64,000 nt of DNA from Chitinophagaceae bacterium (GTDB lineage Bacteria; Bacteroidota; Bacteroidia; Chitinophagales; Chitinophagaceae), in NCBI GenBank assembly GCA_016715365.1, contig JADKAM010000012.1:36024-100023 (forward strand). The letters are read 5' to 3'. How positions within the stretch are numbered: the stretch's first letter is position 1; the number at the start of each line of letters is the position of its first letter. The notes under the pieces are model-generated. The model worked only from the letters and a program-made list of their open reading frames with translations, did not search any database and had not been told where the DNA came from. The translations under genes were made by a program, and so were the position numbers. Below are positions 36,113-46,048 of the stretch, in pieces.

Positions 36113-36208
36113 TAGGTGTCTGGCCACTGCAAATATTATGCAGGTTCAACATACTTCTGTTTTACAGAAGCTCAAATTGCAGGCTCTTTCTTAGTGGCCT
36201 GACACCTA
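36113..36208. repeat. 96-bp inverted-repeat element (unit B), inverted relative to unit A
   Basis: Left arm TAGGTGTCTGGCCACTGC (36113-36130) pairs with right arm AGTGGCCTGACACCTA (36193-36208) with one mismatch. Its core includes the hairpin CTTCTGT-TTT-ACAGAAG (36154-36170). Reverse-complemented, it aligns with unit A at both ends, so A and B bracket the transposase as inverted copies. The last three bases (CTA) are the hexosaminidase stop codon read on the minus strand. Confidence 0.85.
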
Positions 36209-38614
36209 CAGCACTTCAATCTCATCCACAAACAGCCACGCAGGGTTTCCCGAACCTGGATTACCAGCGGGAATAATACCATAATTTTTTGCTTTTACTT
36301 TTAGGTAGCGGCATTTTTGTTTGTTTTCAACAGTAATAGTTTTAGTTCCCTTATCTTCTAACGGATCAATCTTTCTTATTGTTGAAGGGAAATTTTTCAG
36401 GTCAGCTTCAGTAAAATCTACATCCGGGATATAAGTTACTTCAACCTGTGCGGGTAAGTATATCCAGCTTCCATTTTGTTCAAGTACATGAACGGTAACC
36501 TGGCTGATATCCATTTCGGTTTTAAGATCAATCATTGCATCCATATCGGTTCCGGCAAATCCTAAGAACTCAGATGTTTTCGACATGCCTTTTTCATTCT
36601 GCACGCCGTTAATTAAAGTAAAGGCTCCATCACCGGGGTAAGATTTGCTGGGTTGGGTTGCTAGGGTAATTTTTTTGCCGGTGGCTTTGTTTAAAAAGAA
36701 GTTCTGTGTTACGATCACTTCTTTATTTGAAGCTACATTCATTTTAGCAGTATAAGTACCCTGATGTGTTACCGGCATTTCTATATTGCCTTTTCCTTTT
36801 TGTTGCAAAAGAATCCTTAATGGCCCGGTATAGGTTGCGGTAATTTCCTGGTCCTTATTTTTGGATTCAAGCTTCCAGGTTATCAAACTGTTTTTATCTG
36901 CCGAAGGAGCTACAATGGTTTGCAGATCATAATACGCCTTGCTGTAATTAATTTTCTGTTTATCCAGTCTTTCAAAAATAGTTGGCAATCTTCTTTCAAA
37001 ACCCTTCCAGTCTCTTTTTGCTGCGGGGCTCCACAAAACCTCGCTCAGTGCTGTTATGCGGGGAAATAACATGTATTCTACTTTGCTTGGGTATTCCATA
37101 TATTCGGTCCACATATTGGCTTGTGCGCCTAATACAAATTTGCCCTGTTCTGCATTCAGCTCTTTGGGGATGGGTTCGTAAGCATATACTGCTTCTAAAG
37201 CGTTATATCCACCAATAGTTACACTGTCTTCGTTCTTACTTTGTGAATGATCAAAATAAACCGGCTTACCGGGTGTCATGATCACGGGGTGTTTTTGTTT
37301 GGCTGCCTCAATACCTCCAGATTCGCCACGCCAGCTCATCACCACTGCATTGGGTGCCAGGCCACCTTCCAGTATCTCATCCCATCCAATCATGGTTTTG
37401 CCCTTACTGTTCAGATATTTTTCAATGCGCTGCACAAACCAGCTTTGTAATTCATGTTCATCTTTCAGGTTATTATCTTTCATTCTTTTCTGACAGGCCG
37501 GGCAAAGTTTCCAGTGGGCTTTAGGGCATTCATCTGCACCCAAATGAAAATACTTTGAAGGGAATAGGGTGTTCACTTCATCAATCACATTTTCTAAAAA
37601 TGTAAAGGTGGAATCTTTACCGGCACAAAACACGTCATCAAATACGCCCCAGGTTTCCTGTACCAGTTTTATTCTTCCTGCTTTCTGTTCCTCTATACTT
37701 TTTTGAGAGATCATCTTTGCCGGTATCTCTGTTGGCTTTGCCGGAAAACAACTGAGCCAGGGATATGCAGCGATAGCAGCACTGCTGTGGCCGGGCATTT
37801 CAATTTCCGGTATCACATCAATGTATCTTTCCTTTGCGTATTGTACCACTTCTTTAATTTCGGCCTGGGTATAAAAACCGCCGTAGGACTTATTATCGCT
37901 GCCTTTACCGGGGTAGCGGCCAATGATGGTGCCATTTCTCCAGGCGCCAATCTTTGTAAGTTCAGGATATTTTTTTATTTCAATGCGCCAGCCCTGGTCT
38001 TCGGTTAAATGCCAGTGAAAAGTGTTGAATTTATATGCAGCTAAGTAATCAATATATTTTTTTACAAAGGAGATGGGGAAGAAGTGGCGGCCAACATCGA
38101 GGTGCATGCCCCGGTATTTGAAACGGGGGTAATCTGCGATAGATGCAATTGGCATTAATACATGATCTCCCGATCCTGATTTTTGTACTATTTGCAGAAT
38201 AGTTTGAATAGCATAGAACAAGCCTTTTGAATTATTTATATTTATATTCATATTGCCAGTAGAGCTCATAATATTGTAATATTCATCCCCCGACTCTCCT
38301 GCATATTTCTCCGGTAATAAAGTAATTACAATAGAGTTTGGTTTTATGTTCTGTTCTTTTTTTAAATCAACCGGCTCCATTTTTGATCTCAGTGATAACC
38401 CAAAAAGGGAATTTACCTGCGATATAAAATAGCTAACATCTGTTTTTAATAACTCAGAATTATATAAGATCAATGTTGATCTGGTGATACGGAATTTATT
38501 CGTTGCATTATAATTAATGTCTGCTTTTACAGGCATCGGCACAATATTCAATTCACTTTGTCCCTTACAAACAACGCTTCCCAAAACAAATAAAAAACAA
38601 AATATTTTTTTCAT
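36206..38614 (-). CDS. Beta-N-acetylhexosaminidase, glycoside hydrolase family 20
   Basis: An 802-aa exported GH20 enzyme (signal MKKIFCFLFVLGSVVC) that releases terminal N-acetylglucosamine or galactosamine. The N-terminal GH20b domain precedes the catalytic barrel, which starts YRGMHLDVGRHFFPISFVKKYIDYLAAYKFN. The catalytic Asp-Glu pair is in HLGADECPKAHW (about residue 362), and the substrate-binding tryptophans include FHWHLTEDQGWRIEIKKYPEL. The C-terminal ~200 residues form an accessory beta-sandwich. It lies 8 nt downstream of the CocE-type reading frame, suggesting an operon. Its stop codon is the last three bases of a transposase-associated repeat, so the C-terminus may have been altered. 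Confidence 0.93.
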   Translation of the reverse strand: MKKIFCFLFVLGSVVCKGQSELNIVPMPVKADINYNATNKFRITRSTLILYNSELLKTDVSYFISQVNSLFGLSLRSKMEPVDLKKEQNIKPNSIVITLLPEKYAGESGDEYYNIMSSTGNMNININNSKGLFYAIQTILQIVQKSGSGDHVLMPIASIADYPRFKYRGMHLDVGRHFFPISFVKKYIDYLAAYKFNTFHWHLTEDQGWRIEIKKYPELTKIGAWRNGTIIGRYPGKGSDNKSYGGFYTQAEIKEVVQYAKERYIDVIPEIEMPGHSSAAIAAYPWLSCFPAKPTEIPAKMISQKSIEEQKAGRIKLVQETWGVFDDVFCAGKDSTFTFLENVIDEVNTLFPSKYFHLGADECPKAHWKLCPACQKRMKDNNLKDEHELQSWFVQRIEKYLNSKGKTMIGWDEILEGGLAPNAVVMSWRGESGGIEAAKQKHPVIMTPGKPVYFDHSQSKNEDSVTIGGYNALEAVYAYEPIPKELNAEQGKFVLGAQANMWTEYMEYPSKVEYMLFPRITALSEVLWSPAAKRDWKGFERRLPTIFERLDKQKINYSKAYYDLQTIVAPSADKNSLITWKLESKNKDQEITATYTGPLRILLQQKGKGNIEMPVTHQGTYTAKMNVASNKEVIVTQNFFLNKATGKKITLATQPSKSYPGDGAFTLINGVQNEKGMSKTSEFLGFAGTDMDAMIDLKTEMDISQVTVHVLEQNGSWIYLPAQVEVTYIPDVDFTEADLKNFPSTIRKIDPLEDKGTKTITVENKQKCRYLKVKAKNYGIIPAGNPGSGNPAWLFVDEIEVL

Positions 38615-38622
38615 ATAGAATT

Positions 38623-40547
38623 TTAATTCTTTAAAATAGGTAAAATGATCTTACTCGCATTAACAGCATCCTGATAAATCTTTATCGTTGCTTTTTGAAA
38701 ATCGCTGTCATCGCATTTATAAATGTCAACAAATTTCTGCGGATTTCGGTCGGCCAACGGAAACCAGCTGCTTTGTATCTGTATCATCAGCTTATGGCCT
38801 TTTTTAAACGTATGGGCCACATCAGGCAAAGTATATTTTACCTGGGTGATCTTACCCGGAGTAAAAGCTTCCGGCTTTTCAAAACTGTTGCGGTAGCGGC
38901 CCCTCATAATCTCTCCACGCACCAGCATCTGGTAGCCCCCCATGGGATATGCCTGTCCATTTCCTTTTCCCATTTCTTTTTCGTCATATTTAAATTCATC
39001 CGGAAAAACATCGATCAGTTTTACCACAAAATCAGCATCGGTGGTAGAAATGCTTACCATCAGATCAGCAACTAATGGCCCGGCCAATGTCAGGTCTTCT
39101 TTTAATATACCGGTACTAAACGAGAGTACATCCGGCCTTCGGCTTGCAAAACGTTGGTCATCGCTCATGTACTCTCTTGTTCTTCCCAAGCCTACATCTT
39201 CGGTATAAGGCACCGGGTGTGCAGGATCGCTGATGTATTCACTATAAACCTGATCATTGTGTCCCACTTTCAGTTGTATTGGCTCAGCAATCGGTTTATC
39301 ATCACCCATAATGCCAATCATATTATCACGAAGAAGAAACGCATGTCTATAATCAATATTCTTCGAAGGCCACTCATTAAATCTTCTCCACTCATTTTCG
39401 CCGGTAAAGAATACGTTTGCTTCAGCAATATCATGTACCGTGCCCCTCAGCTTTAAATAAAAATTAAAGAAAGGGAATTCAATATTTCTTTGGTAGAACT
39501 CACTTGTCTTTTTTCCAAAACGTACATTGCCTAAATAACTGCCATCACTCCGGCCACCCCAGCCGCCATGAAACCAGGGGCCCATCACCAGGCGGTTATC
39601 GGTGTTTTTACTTTTTCTTCAATGGCTTTATATAAATTCCAGGCACCAAAACAATCTTCGGCATCAAAAGTACCGCCCACAACAAGCACGGCGGGTTTTA
39701 TATTGGTTACAAAATTCCTTGCATTCCTTGCCTGCCACCAGGCATCATTATCGGGATGATTCATCATGTCTGTCCAGAATGCAACACTGTCGCCCATTAT
39801 TTTACTGAAGTTTTTTAATGCCCCGGTCTTTAAATAAAAATCATAATTATCCTGCGACGGAATACGAAAACCGGGAGTCCAGTCTTTTGTAGGTTTGGGC
39901 CTGGGCAACCCAAATCCGCTGTAAAATCCAAAAGCATCCATCAGCATAAAAACGCCGTTGTGGTGAAAGTCATCGCCCTGGAACCAATCGGTAACCGGCG
40001 CCTGCGGACTCACAGCTTTCAATGCCGGGTGCCCGCTGAGTGCAGCCATGGTTGCATAAAAACCCGGGTAAGAAATACCAAAACAACCAACACGCTTGTT
40101 GTTGGCAGGTAAATTATTTACCATCCATTCAATGGCATCGTAGGTATCGCTGGCTTCATCAATTTCCTTTCCCTTTTTATTGGGGTTGAATGGGCGTACA
40201 TCCACAAATTCACCTTCACTCATAAATTTGCCACGTACATCCTGTATGGCAATGATGTACCCTTCTCTTAAATAATTGATCCAGTAAGATTCATAAATCC
40301 GTGGATTGAATTTATCTTCTCCATAAGGCGAGCAGGTGTAAGGCGTACGGTTGAGTAAGATGGGATGCTTTACTGTAGTGTCTTTTGGAATATAAAATGC
40401 AGTAAATAAACTGATGCCATCACGCATGGGCAGCATCTTCTCCACCTTATAATAATTTTCACGAACCCAAAGTGAATCGCTGTTTTGGGCAGTACTATTT
40501 GTTGTAAACTGGATGACGAAAAGCAGCAGGCAGCAATATTTTTTCAT
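38623..40547 (-). pseudogene. CocE/NonD family hydrolase split by a frameshift
   Basis: Two minus-strand frames, 39585-40547 (320 aa) and 38623-39588 (321 aa), together make one ~640-aa exported X-Pro dipeptidyl-peptidase/cocaine-esterase-like hydrolase. The first part holds the signal peptide (CCLLLFVIQFTTNSTAQ), the N-terminal strand block ending NRTPYTCSPYG and the serine nucleophile in GCFGISYPGFYATMAA. The second opens with the catalytic-histidine block MGPWFHGGWGG and holds the C-terminal jelly roll. The break is at the T5 run 39605-39609 (A5 in the coding strand). One more A would read VKNTDNRLVMGPW without a stop. It is either a real inactivating deletion or a homopolymer error. Confidence 0.85.
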
Positions 40548-40591
40548 TTTATAATAATTTGAGTGCTAAATTTAATGAAACAATACCGTTT

Positions 40592-41071
40592 ATGAGTACA
40601 AACAGGGATGAGCTGATCAATAAATTTTATAGTTCTTTTCAAAAGCTGGATTATAACGGTATGAACAGCTGTTATGCCGATGATATTGTTTTTTTTGACC
40701 CTGTATTTGGTTTACTAAACGGTAATGAGGCAAGAAGCATGTGGGAAATGCTTTGCAAAAATGCCAAAGATTTTTCACTGACCTATGATAATATTCAGCA
40801 CCTGGATGATGAATACAGTACCTGTGACTGGGTAGCTACTTATACTTTTTCAAAGACCGGAAAAAGGGTTGTAAATAAAATTAAAGCCAATATGCGTTTT
40901 GCTGATGGTAAGATAGCAGAGCACAGCGATGCTTTCAGCTTACATAAATGGAGCAGCCAGGCATTGGGTTTCAGCGGATGGCTGCTGGGCTGGAATTCTT
41001 TTTTTCAGCGCAAAATAAAAAATGGAGCTAAAAAGAATTTATTGCGGTTTATGGAAGCAGGAAGGAGTTAG
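40592..41071 (+). CDS. NTF2-like/SnoaL-fold protein
   Basis: A 159-aa soluble protein starting at ATG 40592 (a TTG at 40559 is in frame but less likely). The opening RDELINKFYSSFQKLDYNGMNSCYADDIVFFDPVFGLLNG and later CDWVATYTFSKTGKRVVNKIKANMRFADGKI are characteristic of the NTF2-like fold, used by many small isomerases, cyclases and ligand binders. The specific role is unknown. The last codons and the TAG stop lie in the start of the GAGTTAGGAGT word repeat at 41064, so the tail may be repeat-derived. It is divergent from the CocE-type pseudogene. Confidence 0.8.
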   Translation: MSTNRDELINKFYSSFQKLDYNGMNSCYADDIVFFDPVFGLLNGNEARSMWEMLCKNAKDFSLTYDNIQHLDDEYSTCDWVATYTFSKTGKRVVNKIKANMRFADGKIAEHSDAFSLHKWSSQALGFSGWLLGWNSFFQRKIKNGAKKNLLRFMEAGRS

Positions 41072-41117
41072 GAGTCGGGAGTCCGGAGTCCGGACTCCCG
41101 ACTCAACTTCTAACTCC
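41064..41117. terminator. Long GAGT-word hairpin between convergent genes
   Basis: GAGTCGGGAGTCCGGA (41072-41087) and TCCGGACTCCCGACTC (41089-41104) form a perfect 16-bp stem around one central base. Outer arms GGAGTTA and TAACTCC extend it to 41064-41117. It separates the NTF2-like gene and pyk and is built from the same words as the repeats at 17271 and 50677. Confidence 0.75.
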
Positions 41118-41125
41118 AGGCTACT

Positions 41126-42616
41126 TTATTCCACTGTAGATATTTTAACCGTATTGGTTGCCAAATGCAATTCAATGGGTGTACTCCCGGTGTTTATTAC
41201 TACATCTCCTTTTTCTACAAAACCACGTTCCTTTAAAATATTGATCTGGTCAAAAATGATATCATCCAGGCTTTCTTCTTCGCCATAATAAAATGCCCTT
41301 ACACCCCAGCTTAAACTCAACTGAGCCAATAAAGATTTCTCCTTACTGAAAATATAGAGCGGAGCCTTGGGCCTGTAGCTGCTGAGCATAAAAGCAGTGT
41401 ATCCACTTTGTGTCATACCTATTAATGCCCGTGCATTGGTATCATTTGCCAGTTTGCAGGCGCTGTAACAGATAGCATCGCTTAAAAAAGAAGGGGAGTG
41501 TGGTTGTGGCGAAAGAATATCATCACGGTTATAATCGTACACCGTTTTCTCCACCTGTAAAATAATACGTACCATGGTTTCTACCACCTGCACCGGATAT
41601 TCGCCCATGGCAGTTTCGCCGCTTAACATTACAGCATCGGCACCTTCCAACACCGCATTGGCCACATCGCTTACTTCACTGCGGTTTGGTTTGGTGCGGT
41701 CCATCATGCTTTCCATCATCTGCGTAGCCACAATTACCGGCTTGGCACGGTGCATACTTTTGCGGATGAGTTCTTTTTGAATGATGGGTACCTGCTCCAC
41801 CGGAAGTTCAACACCCAGGTCGCCACGGGCCACCATTATACCATCGCTTTCAACAATAATGTCCCGGATGTTTTTCAACGCTTCGGGCATTTCTATCTTT
41901 GCAATAACTTTTATCTTGCTTTGCTTTTCTGCAATTTTACTTTTCAGTTCTACTATGTCCTGTTTTCTGCGAACGAAAGAAAGTGCTACCCAGTCTAGAT
42001 TATTTTCAATAATAAATTCCAGGTCGGCATAATCTTTTTCCGTCATCGATGGCATGGTTAATTCCGAATCGGGCAGGTTAACTCCTTTTTTGGGAAGCAG
42101 CATACCACCGATGGTAATATTAACCAGTATCTCTTTTTCATTCAGAATAGATTTAACCCTTACTTCCATTTTACCATCATCCAGAAAAATACGTTCGCCA
42201 ACTTTTGTATCCTTGGTCAGGTTTGGATACGAAACATATACTTTGTCTTTTGTGCCTATTTGTTTTTCAGTGCTGAAAATAATATCGGCACCTTCTGCCA
42301 ATTCAACCATGCCATTTGTAAGCTCACCCACCCGTAATTTCGGGCCCTGCAGGTCTCCTAAAATAGCAATATTAAAGGGTTGGGATTTGTTGATGGTACG
42401 GATATGTTCAATGATCTCTTTTTTATTTTCGTAAGATCCGTGAGAGAAGTTCAGCCTGAAAACATTTACGCCGGCTTTGGCCAGTTCGAGCAGTTTTTCA
42501 AGAGTATCACAGGCCGGTCCAACAGTTGCAACAATTTTTGTTTTTTTCTGAGAGTGCGAAATGCCTGCTTCTTTGTCCATATTCTGATGCAGGTATTTGT
42601 CAAGATTTTTACTCAT
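41126..42616 (-). CDS. pyk: Pyruvate kinase
   Basis: A 496-aa glycolytic enzyme transferring phosphate from phosphoenolpyruvate to ADP. The sequence shows KTKIVATVGPACDTLEKL, FRLNFSHGSYENKKE, the K-binding LGDLQGPKLRVGEL, the catalytic signature VIAKIEMPEAL with VARGDLGVELP, and ATQMMESMMDRTKPNRSEVSDVANAV. The C-terminal domain ends VINTGSTPIELHLATNTVKI. The first ~20 residues are extra to the family core, and a second in-frame ATG at residue 13 is possible. pfkA lies just upstream on the same strand, giving a glycolytic pair separated by a repeat hairpin. Confidence 0.97.
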   Translation of the reverse strand: MSKNLDKYLHQNMDKEAGISHSQKKTKIVATVGPACDTLEKLLELAKAGVNVFRLNFSHGSYENKKEIIEHIRTINKSQPFNIAILGDLQGPKLRVGELTNGMVELAEGADIIFSTEKQIGTKDKVYVSYPNLTKDTKVGERIFLDDGKMEVRVKSILNEKEILVNITIGGMLLPKKGVNLPDSELTMPSMTEKDYADLEFIIENNLDWVALSFVRRKQDIVELKSKIAEKQSKIKVIAKIEMPEALKNIRDIIVESDGIMVARGDLGVELPVEQVPIIQKELIRKSMHRAKPVIVATQMMESMMDRTKPNRSEVSDVANAVLEGADAVMLSGETAMGEYPVQVVETMVRIILQVEKTVYDYNRDDILSPQPHSPSFLSDAICYSACKLANDTNARALIGMTQSGYTAFMLSSYRPKAPLYIFSKEKSLLAQLSLSWGVRAFYYGEEESLDDIIFDQINILKERGFVEKGDVVINTGSTPIELHLATNTVKISTVE

Positions 42617-42652
42617 TTATTTGTGGGTTGATTTATTAATGCTTTTTTGTAA

Positions 42653-42746
42653 GAGTTGCAAGTCACGAGCTTCAAGGGGCAGATTTTATATCAAGGTTTT
42701 CGCCTGATTTCACTTATTGCCCCTTGTGGCTATTCCTCTTGCAGCT
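42653..42746. repeat. Inverted repeat with GAGTTGCAAG...CAAGGGGCA words
   Basis: The left arm runs from GAGTTGCAAGTCACGAGC to CAAGGGGCA (42653-42681). The right arm, TGCCCCTTGTGGC to CTTGCAGCT (42718-42746), is its imperfect reverse complement around a 36-nt spacer. It fills most of the 135-base gap between pfkA and pyk. Confidence 0.6.
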
Positions 42747-42751
42747 TTCCT

Positions 42752-43735
42752 CTACGTCGCCAGTATTTTAACGATCTTCAGCCATTCTTCACTGATGCGT
42801 TGTTTTTTCTTGATGGCTTCATCAAGCGGTATGTAATTAATTTTATTATTTACAATTCCTATAAATACATTGTTCCTGCCTTCAACCAGCGATTCTACTG
42901 CATGGTATCCCATACGGCTTGCGATCAGCCTGTCGAAACAACTGGGTGATCCGCCACGCTGAATATGGCCCAAAATACAGACCCTTACTTCCAGCAACGG
43001 CATACGTGATTTTAAAACACGGGCTACTTCATTGCCGCCACCAAATTCATCTCCTTCGGCCACCACAATTAAATTAACCAGTTTATGCCGCCTTTCTTTT
43101 TCTTCAAGCTGGGAGATGATCTTTTCTATTTCTGTTTTACGCTCCGGTATCAGGATGTTTTCGGCGCCTGTTGCAATACCACTATGCAATGCAATATAGC
43201 CGGCATCACGGCCCATCACTTCAATCACAAATAAACGGTCGTGTGCATCGGCCGTATCACGTATTTTATCTATGGCTTCCACGGCGGTGTTTACAGCCGT
43301 ATCAAAACCAATGGTAAAATCGGTGCCTGCAATATCCTTATCAATGGTACCGGGTAAACCAATACAGGGTATATCAAATTCATTGCTGAAGATCTGTGCC
43401 CCTCGGAAACTGCCATCTCCCCCAATGATCACCAGGCCATCAATGCCATGTTTTTTTAAATTGTCGTAGGCTTTTTTTCTGCCTTCGGGCGTAAAAAACT
43501 CTTTGCAGCGTGATGTTTTTAAAATAGTTCCGCCGCGTTGAATGATATTGGCCACGCTCCGGCTTTCCATGCGGATGATATCGTTTTCCACCATTCCGGT
43601 ATATCCCCGCATGATGCCATAAACTTCCAGGCCATGATGTATTCCGGTACGTACAACTGCCCGTATACAGGCATTCATACCGGGGCTGTCGCCGCCCGAT
43701 GTAAGTACTCCAATCTTTGTAACCTTCTTTTCCAT
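42752..43735 (-). CDS. pfkA: 6-phosphofructokinase
   Basis: A 327-aa ATP-dependent phosphofructokinase that commits fructose-6-phosphate to glycolysis. It shows the ATP-binding IGVLTSGGDSPGMNACIRAVVR at the N-terminus, GGDGSFRGA, the catalytic loop LPGTIDKDIAGTDFTIGFDTAVNTAVEAIDKIRDTA, VIEVMGRDAGYIAL and the substrate-binding HIQRGGSPSCFDR. The length is typical. A TATTTTTG box (43740-43747 in plus coordinates) ends only four bases before the start codon, which would imply a leaderless transcript. pyk follows on the same strand. Confidence 0.97.
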   Translation of the reverse strand: MEKKVTKIGVLTSGGDSPGMNACIRAVVRTGIHHGLEVYGIMRGYTGMVENDIIRMESRSVANIIQRGGTILKTSRCKEFFTPEGRKKAYDNLKKHGIDGLVIIGGDGSFRGAQIFSNEFDIPCIGLPGTIDKDIAGTDFTIGFDTAVNTAVEAIDKIRDTADAHDRLFVIEVMGRDAGYIALHSGIATGAENILIPERKTEIEKIISQLEEKERRHKLVNLIVVAEGDEFGGGNEVARVLKSRMPLLEVRVCILGHIQRGGSPSCFDRLIASRMGYHAVESLVEGRNNVFIGIVNNKINYIPLDEAIKKKQRISEEWLKIVKILAT

Positions 43736-43896
43736 CCGCCAAAAATAAGGATTATGCCTCTATTTTACGTGTTGAAAGTACACATTAGTATTTCGAAATA
43801 TTTTATTCATTGAGGTTGAATACATTTTTAATGAACTCAAAGTAGTATTCAGAATTTCCCGGCATCAAATATCCTATCTTAGTAAAAACATTTTTT

Positions 43897-46014
43897 ATGA
43901 AATTATTGTTAACTCTTACTGCTTTACTTTCCACAGCAAATATCATGGCACAACTTACCTACCCAACTACAAAAAAAACAGAACAGACCGATACTTACTT
44001 TGGTACAAAAGTAAGCGACCCTTACCGCTGGCTGGAGGATGATAAAAGTGAAGAGACCAGGGCGTGGGTTACCGAAGAAAATAAAGTAACTTTTGGGTAC
44101 CTGGATAAGATCCCTTACCGTAAAAATTTTCAGGAATCAATTGAAAAAGTTTTTAACTACCCCAAATATTCTGCCCCGTTCCGCAATGGCGATTGGTTTT
44201 ATTTTTATAAAAATAACGGGCTGCAGAACCAGTCGGTGCTCTATCGCCAAAAAGGACTGGATGGTAAAGTGGAAGAAGTGATAGACCCGAATAAGTTAAG
44301 CAAAGAGGGAACTACCCGGATGACAGTTTTTAATTTATGTAAAGACGGAGCTTATGCCATAGTGGGTTTAAGTGAAGGTGGCAGCGACTGGCAAACTTTT
44401 TACGTACGGGATATGGCAACCGGTAAAAACCTGGAGGATAAAATTGAATGGGTGAAAGTAAGCGGTGCAGCCTGGGAAGCACATGGGTTTTATTACAGCC
44501 GTTATCCTGCGCCGGTAGAGGGTGCCAGCGCTTTGAGTGTAAAGAATGAAAATCACCAGGTGTGGTATCATAAAGTGGGTACAGCACAAAGTGCCGATAA
44601 ACTTATTTATGAAGACAAAAATAATCCCCTGCGTTTTCATACTGCATCCACCAGCGAAGATGAAAAATTCCTTTTTCTTACTTTAAGCGACCGTAGCAAA
44701 GGCCTTGATGGCAATGCGATCTACGCAATGGATCTTACAGCTAAGGAAAGAAAATTTTATCCTGTGGTACCGGATATTACGAATGACGATTACGGAATTA
44801 TAGAAAATACAGCCGATCATTTTTTAATACAAACCAATGCAGCAGCACCCAACAGCAAAGTGATTGCCGTAGATATTAAAAATCCCGATCTGAAAAAAGC
44901 GATCACCATCATTGCTGAAACAAAAGAACCGCTGCAGAGCGCCGGCACCGGAGGAGGAAAATTATTTGTTTCTTATTTAAAAGATGTTACTACCAGAACC
45001 TATGTGTACGACCTGGCAGGTAAGCAATTGGGAGAAGTTAAATATCCTGCATTGGGCAATGGCAGCGGCATGGGAGGAGACCGGGATGATAAGTTCCTGT
45101 TCTATGTTTTCACTTCCTTCACTTTTCCGCCTACTATTTATAAGTATGAAGTGGCCACCGGCAAAAGTTCAGAATTCCGTAAACCGGAAGTTGCTTTTAA
45201 CCCCGATGATTATGAGACCAAACAGGTTTTTTATACATCGAAAGACGGTACAAAAATTCCGATGTTCATCATCAGCAAAAAAGGGATTAAGAAAGACGGC
45301 AACAATGTTACTTTGTTATATGCTTACGGAGGATTCAATATAAACCTGAATCCGGGTTTTAGTGCCACGTTGTTGCCATTTTTAAATGCAGGCGGTGTAT
45401 ATGCACAGGCAAACCTGCGTGGTGGTGGCGAGTATGGCGAGGCCTGGCACAAGGCAGGCATGTTGCTCAACAAACAAAATGTGTTTGATGATTTTATTGC
45501 TGCAGGTGAATACTTAATTAAAGAAAAATATACCACCAGTGCCAGGCTGGCCATACGAGGCGGCAGCAACGGTGGTTTGTTGGTAGGTGCGGTGATGAAC
45601 CAGCGCCCCGACCTGTTTCGGGTGGCTATACCACAAGTGGGTGTTATGGACATGCTGCGTTTTCATAAATTCACCATTGGGTTTAACTGGATAGCTGATT
45701 ACGGCAGCAGCGAAATGAATGAACAGCATTTTAAAAATCTGTTTGCTTTTTCTCCGTTGCATAATATCAGTGCTGCAGCAAACTATCCATCTACTATGGT
45801 AACTACAGCCGATCACGACGACAGGGTAGTACCTGCACATTCGTTTAAATACATTGCAGAGTTACAGGCGAAATACAAAGGAAAGAACCCCGTGCTGATT
45901 CGCATTGATACCAACAGTGGCCATGGCGCCAGCAATACCAAAAAGAATATTGAAACTACCGCGGATATTTATTCTTTTATCTTTTACGAGATGGGAGTAA
46001 CCCCGAAGTTTTAG
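43897..46014 (+). CDS. Prolyl oligopeptidase (S9A) with signal peptide
   Basis: A 705-aa exported serine peptidase that cleaves short peptides after proline. The signal peptide is LLLTLTALLSTANIMAQ. The N-terminal DTYFGTKVSDPYRWLEDDKSEETRAWV leads into a seven-bladed propeller. The catalytic triad is visible: Ser in RGGSNGGLLVGA (about residue 554), Asp in DHDDRVVPAHSF (about 640) and His in NSGHGASNTKKN (about 673). An imperfect promoter box TATCTTAG (43875-43882) lies upstream. It is followed by a terminator. Confidence 0.95.
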   Translation: MKLLLTLTALLSTANIMAQLTYPTTKKTEQTDTYFGTKVSDPYRWLEDDKSEETRAWVTEENKVTFGYLDKIPYRKNFQESIEKVFNYPKYSAPFRNGDWFYFYKNNGLQNQSVLYRQKGLDGKVEEVIDPNKLSKEGTTRMTVFNLCKDGAYAIVGLSEGGSDWQTFYVRDMATGKNLEDKIEWVKVSGAAWEAHGFYYSRYPAPVEGASALSVKNENHQVWYHKVGTAQSADKLIYEDKNNPLRFHTASTSEDEKFLFLTLSDRSKGLDGNAIYAMDLTAKERKFYPVVPDITNDDYGIIENTADHFLIQTNAAAPNSKVIAVDIKNPDLKKAITIIAETKEPLQSAGTGGGKLFVSYLKDVTTRTYVYDLAGKQLGEVKYPALGNGSGMGGDRDDKFLFYVFTSFTFPPTIYKYEVATGKSSEFRKPEVAFNPDDYETKQVFYTSKDGTKIPMFIISKKGIKKDGNNVTLLYAYGGFNINLNPGFSATLLPFLNAGGVYAQANLRGGGEYGEAWHKAGMLLNKQNVFDDFIAAGEYLIKEKYTTSARLAIRGGSNGGLLVGAVMNQRPDLFRVAIPQVGVMDMLRFHKFTIGFNWIADYGSSEMNEQHFKNLFAFSPLHNISAAANYPSTMVTTADHDDRVVPAHSFKYIAELQAKYKGKNPVLIRIDTNSGHGASNTKKNIETTADIYSFIFYEMGVTPKF

Positions 46015-46048
46015 TAAACACTTTCGGTCAGAAGATATTTTTTAAGAG

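Noticed and set aside
39595..39620. Programmed ribosomal frameshifting in the CocE-type gene
   Set aside because: There is no slippery heptamer with a downstream structure that I can see, and the family is not known for recoding; a deletion or base-call error is simpler.
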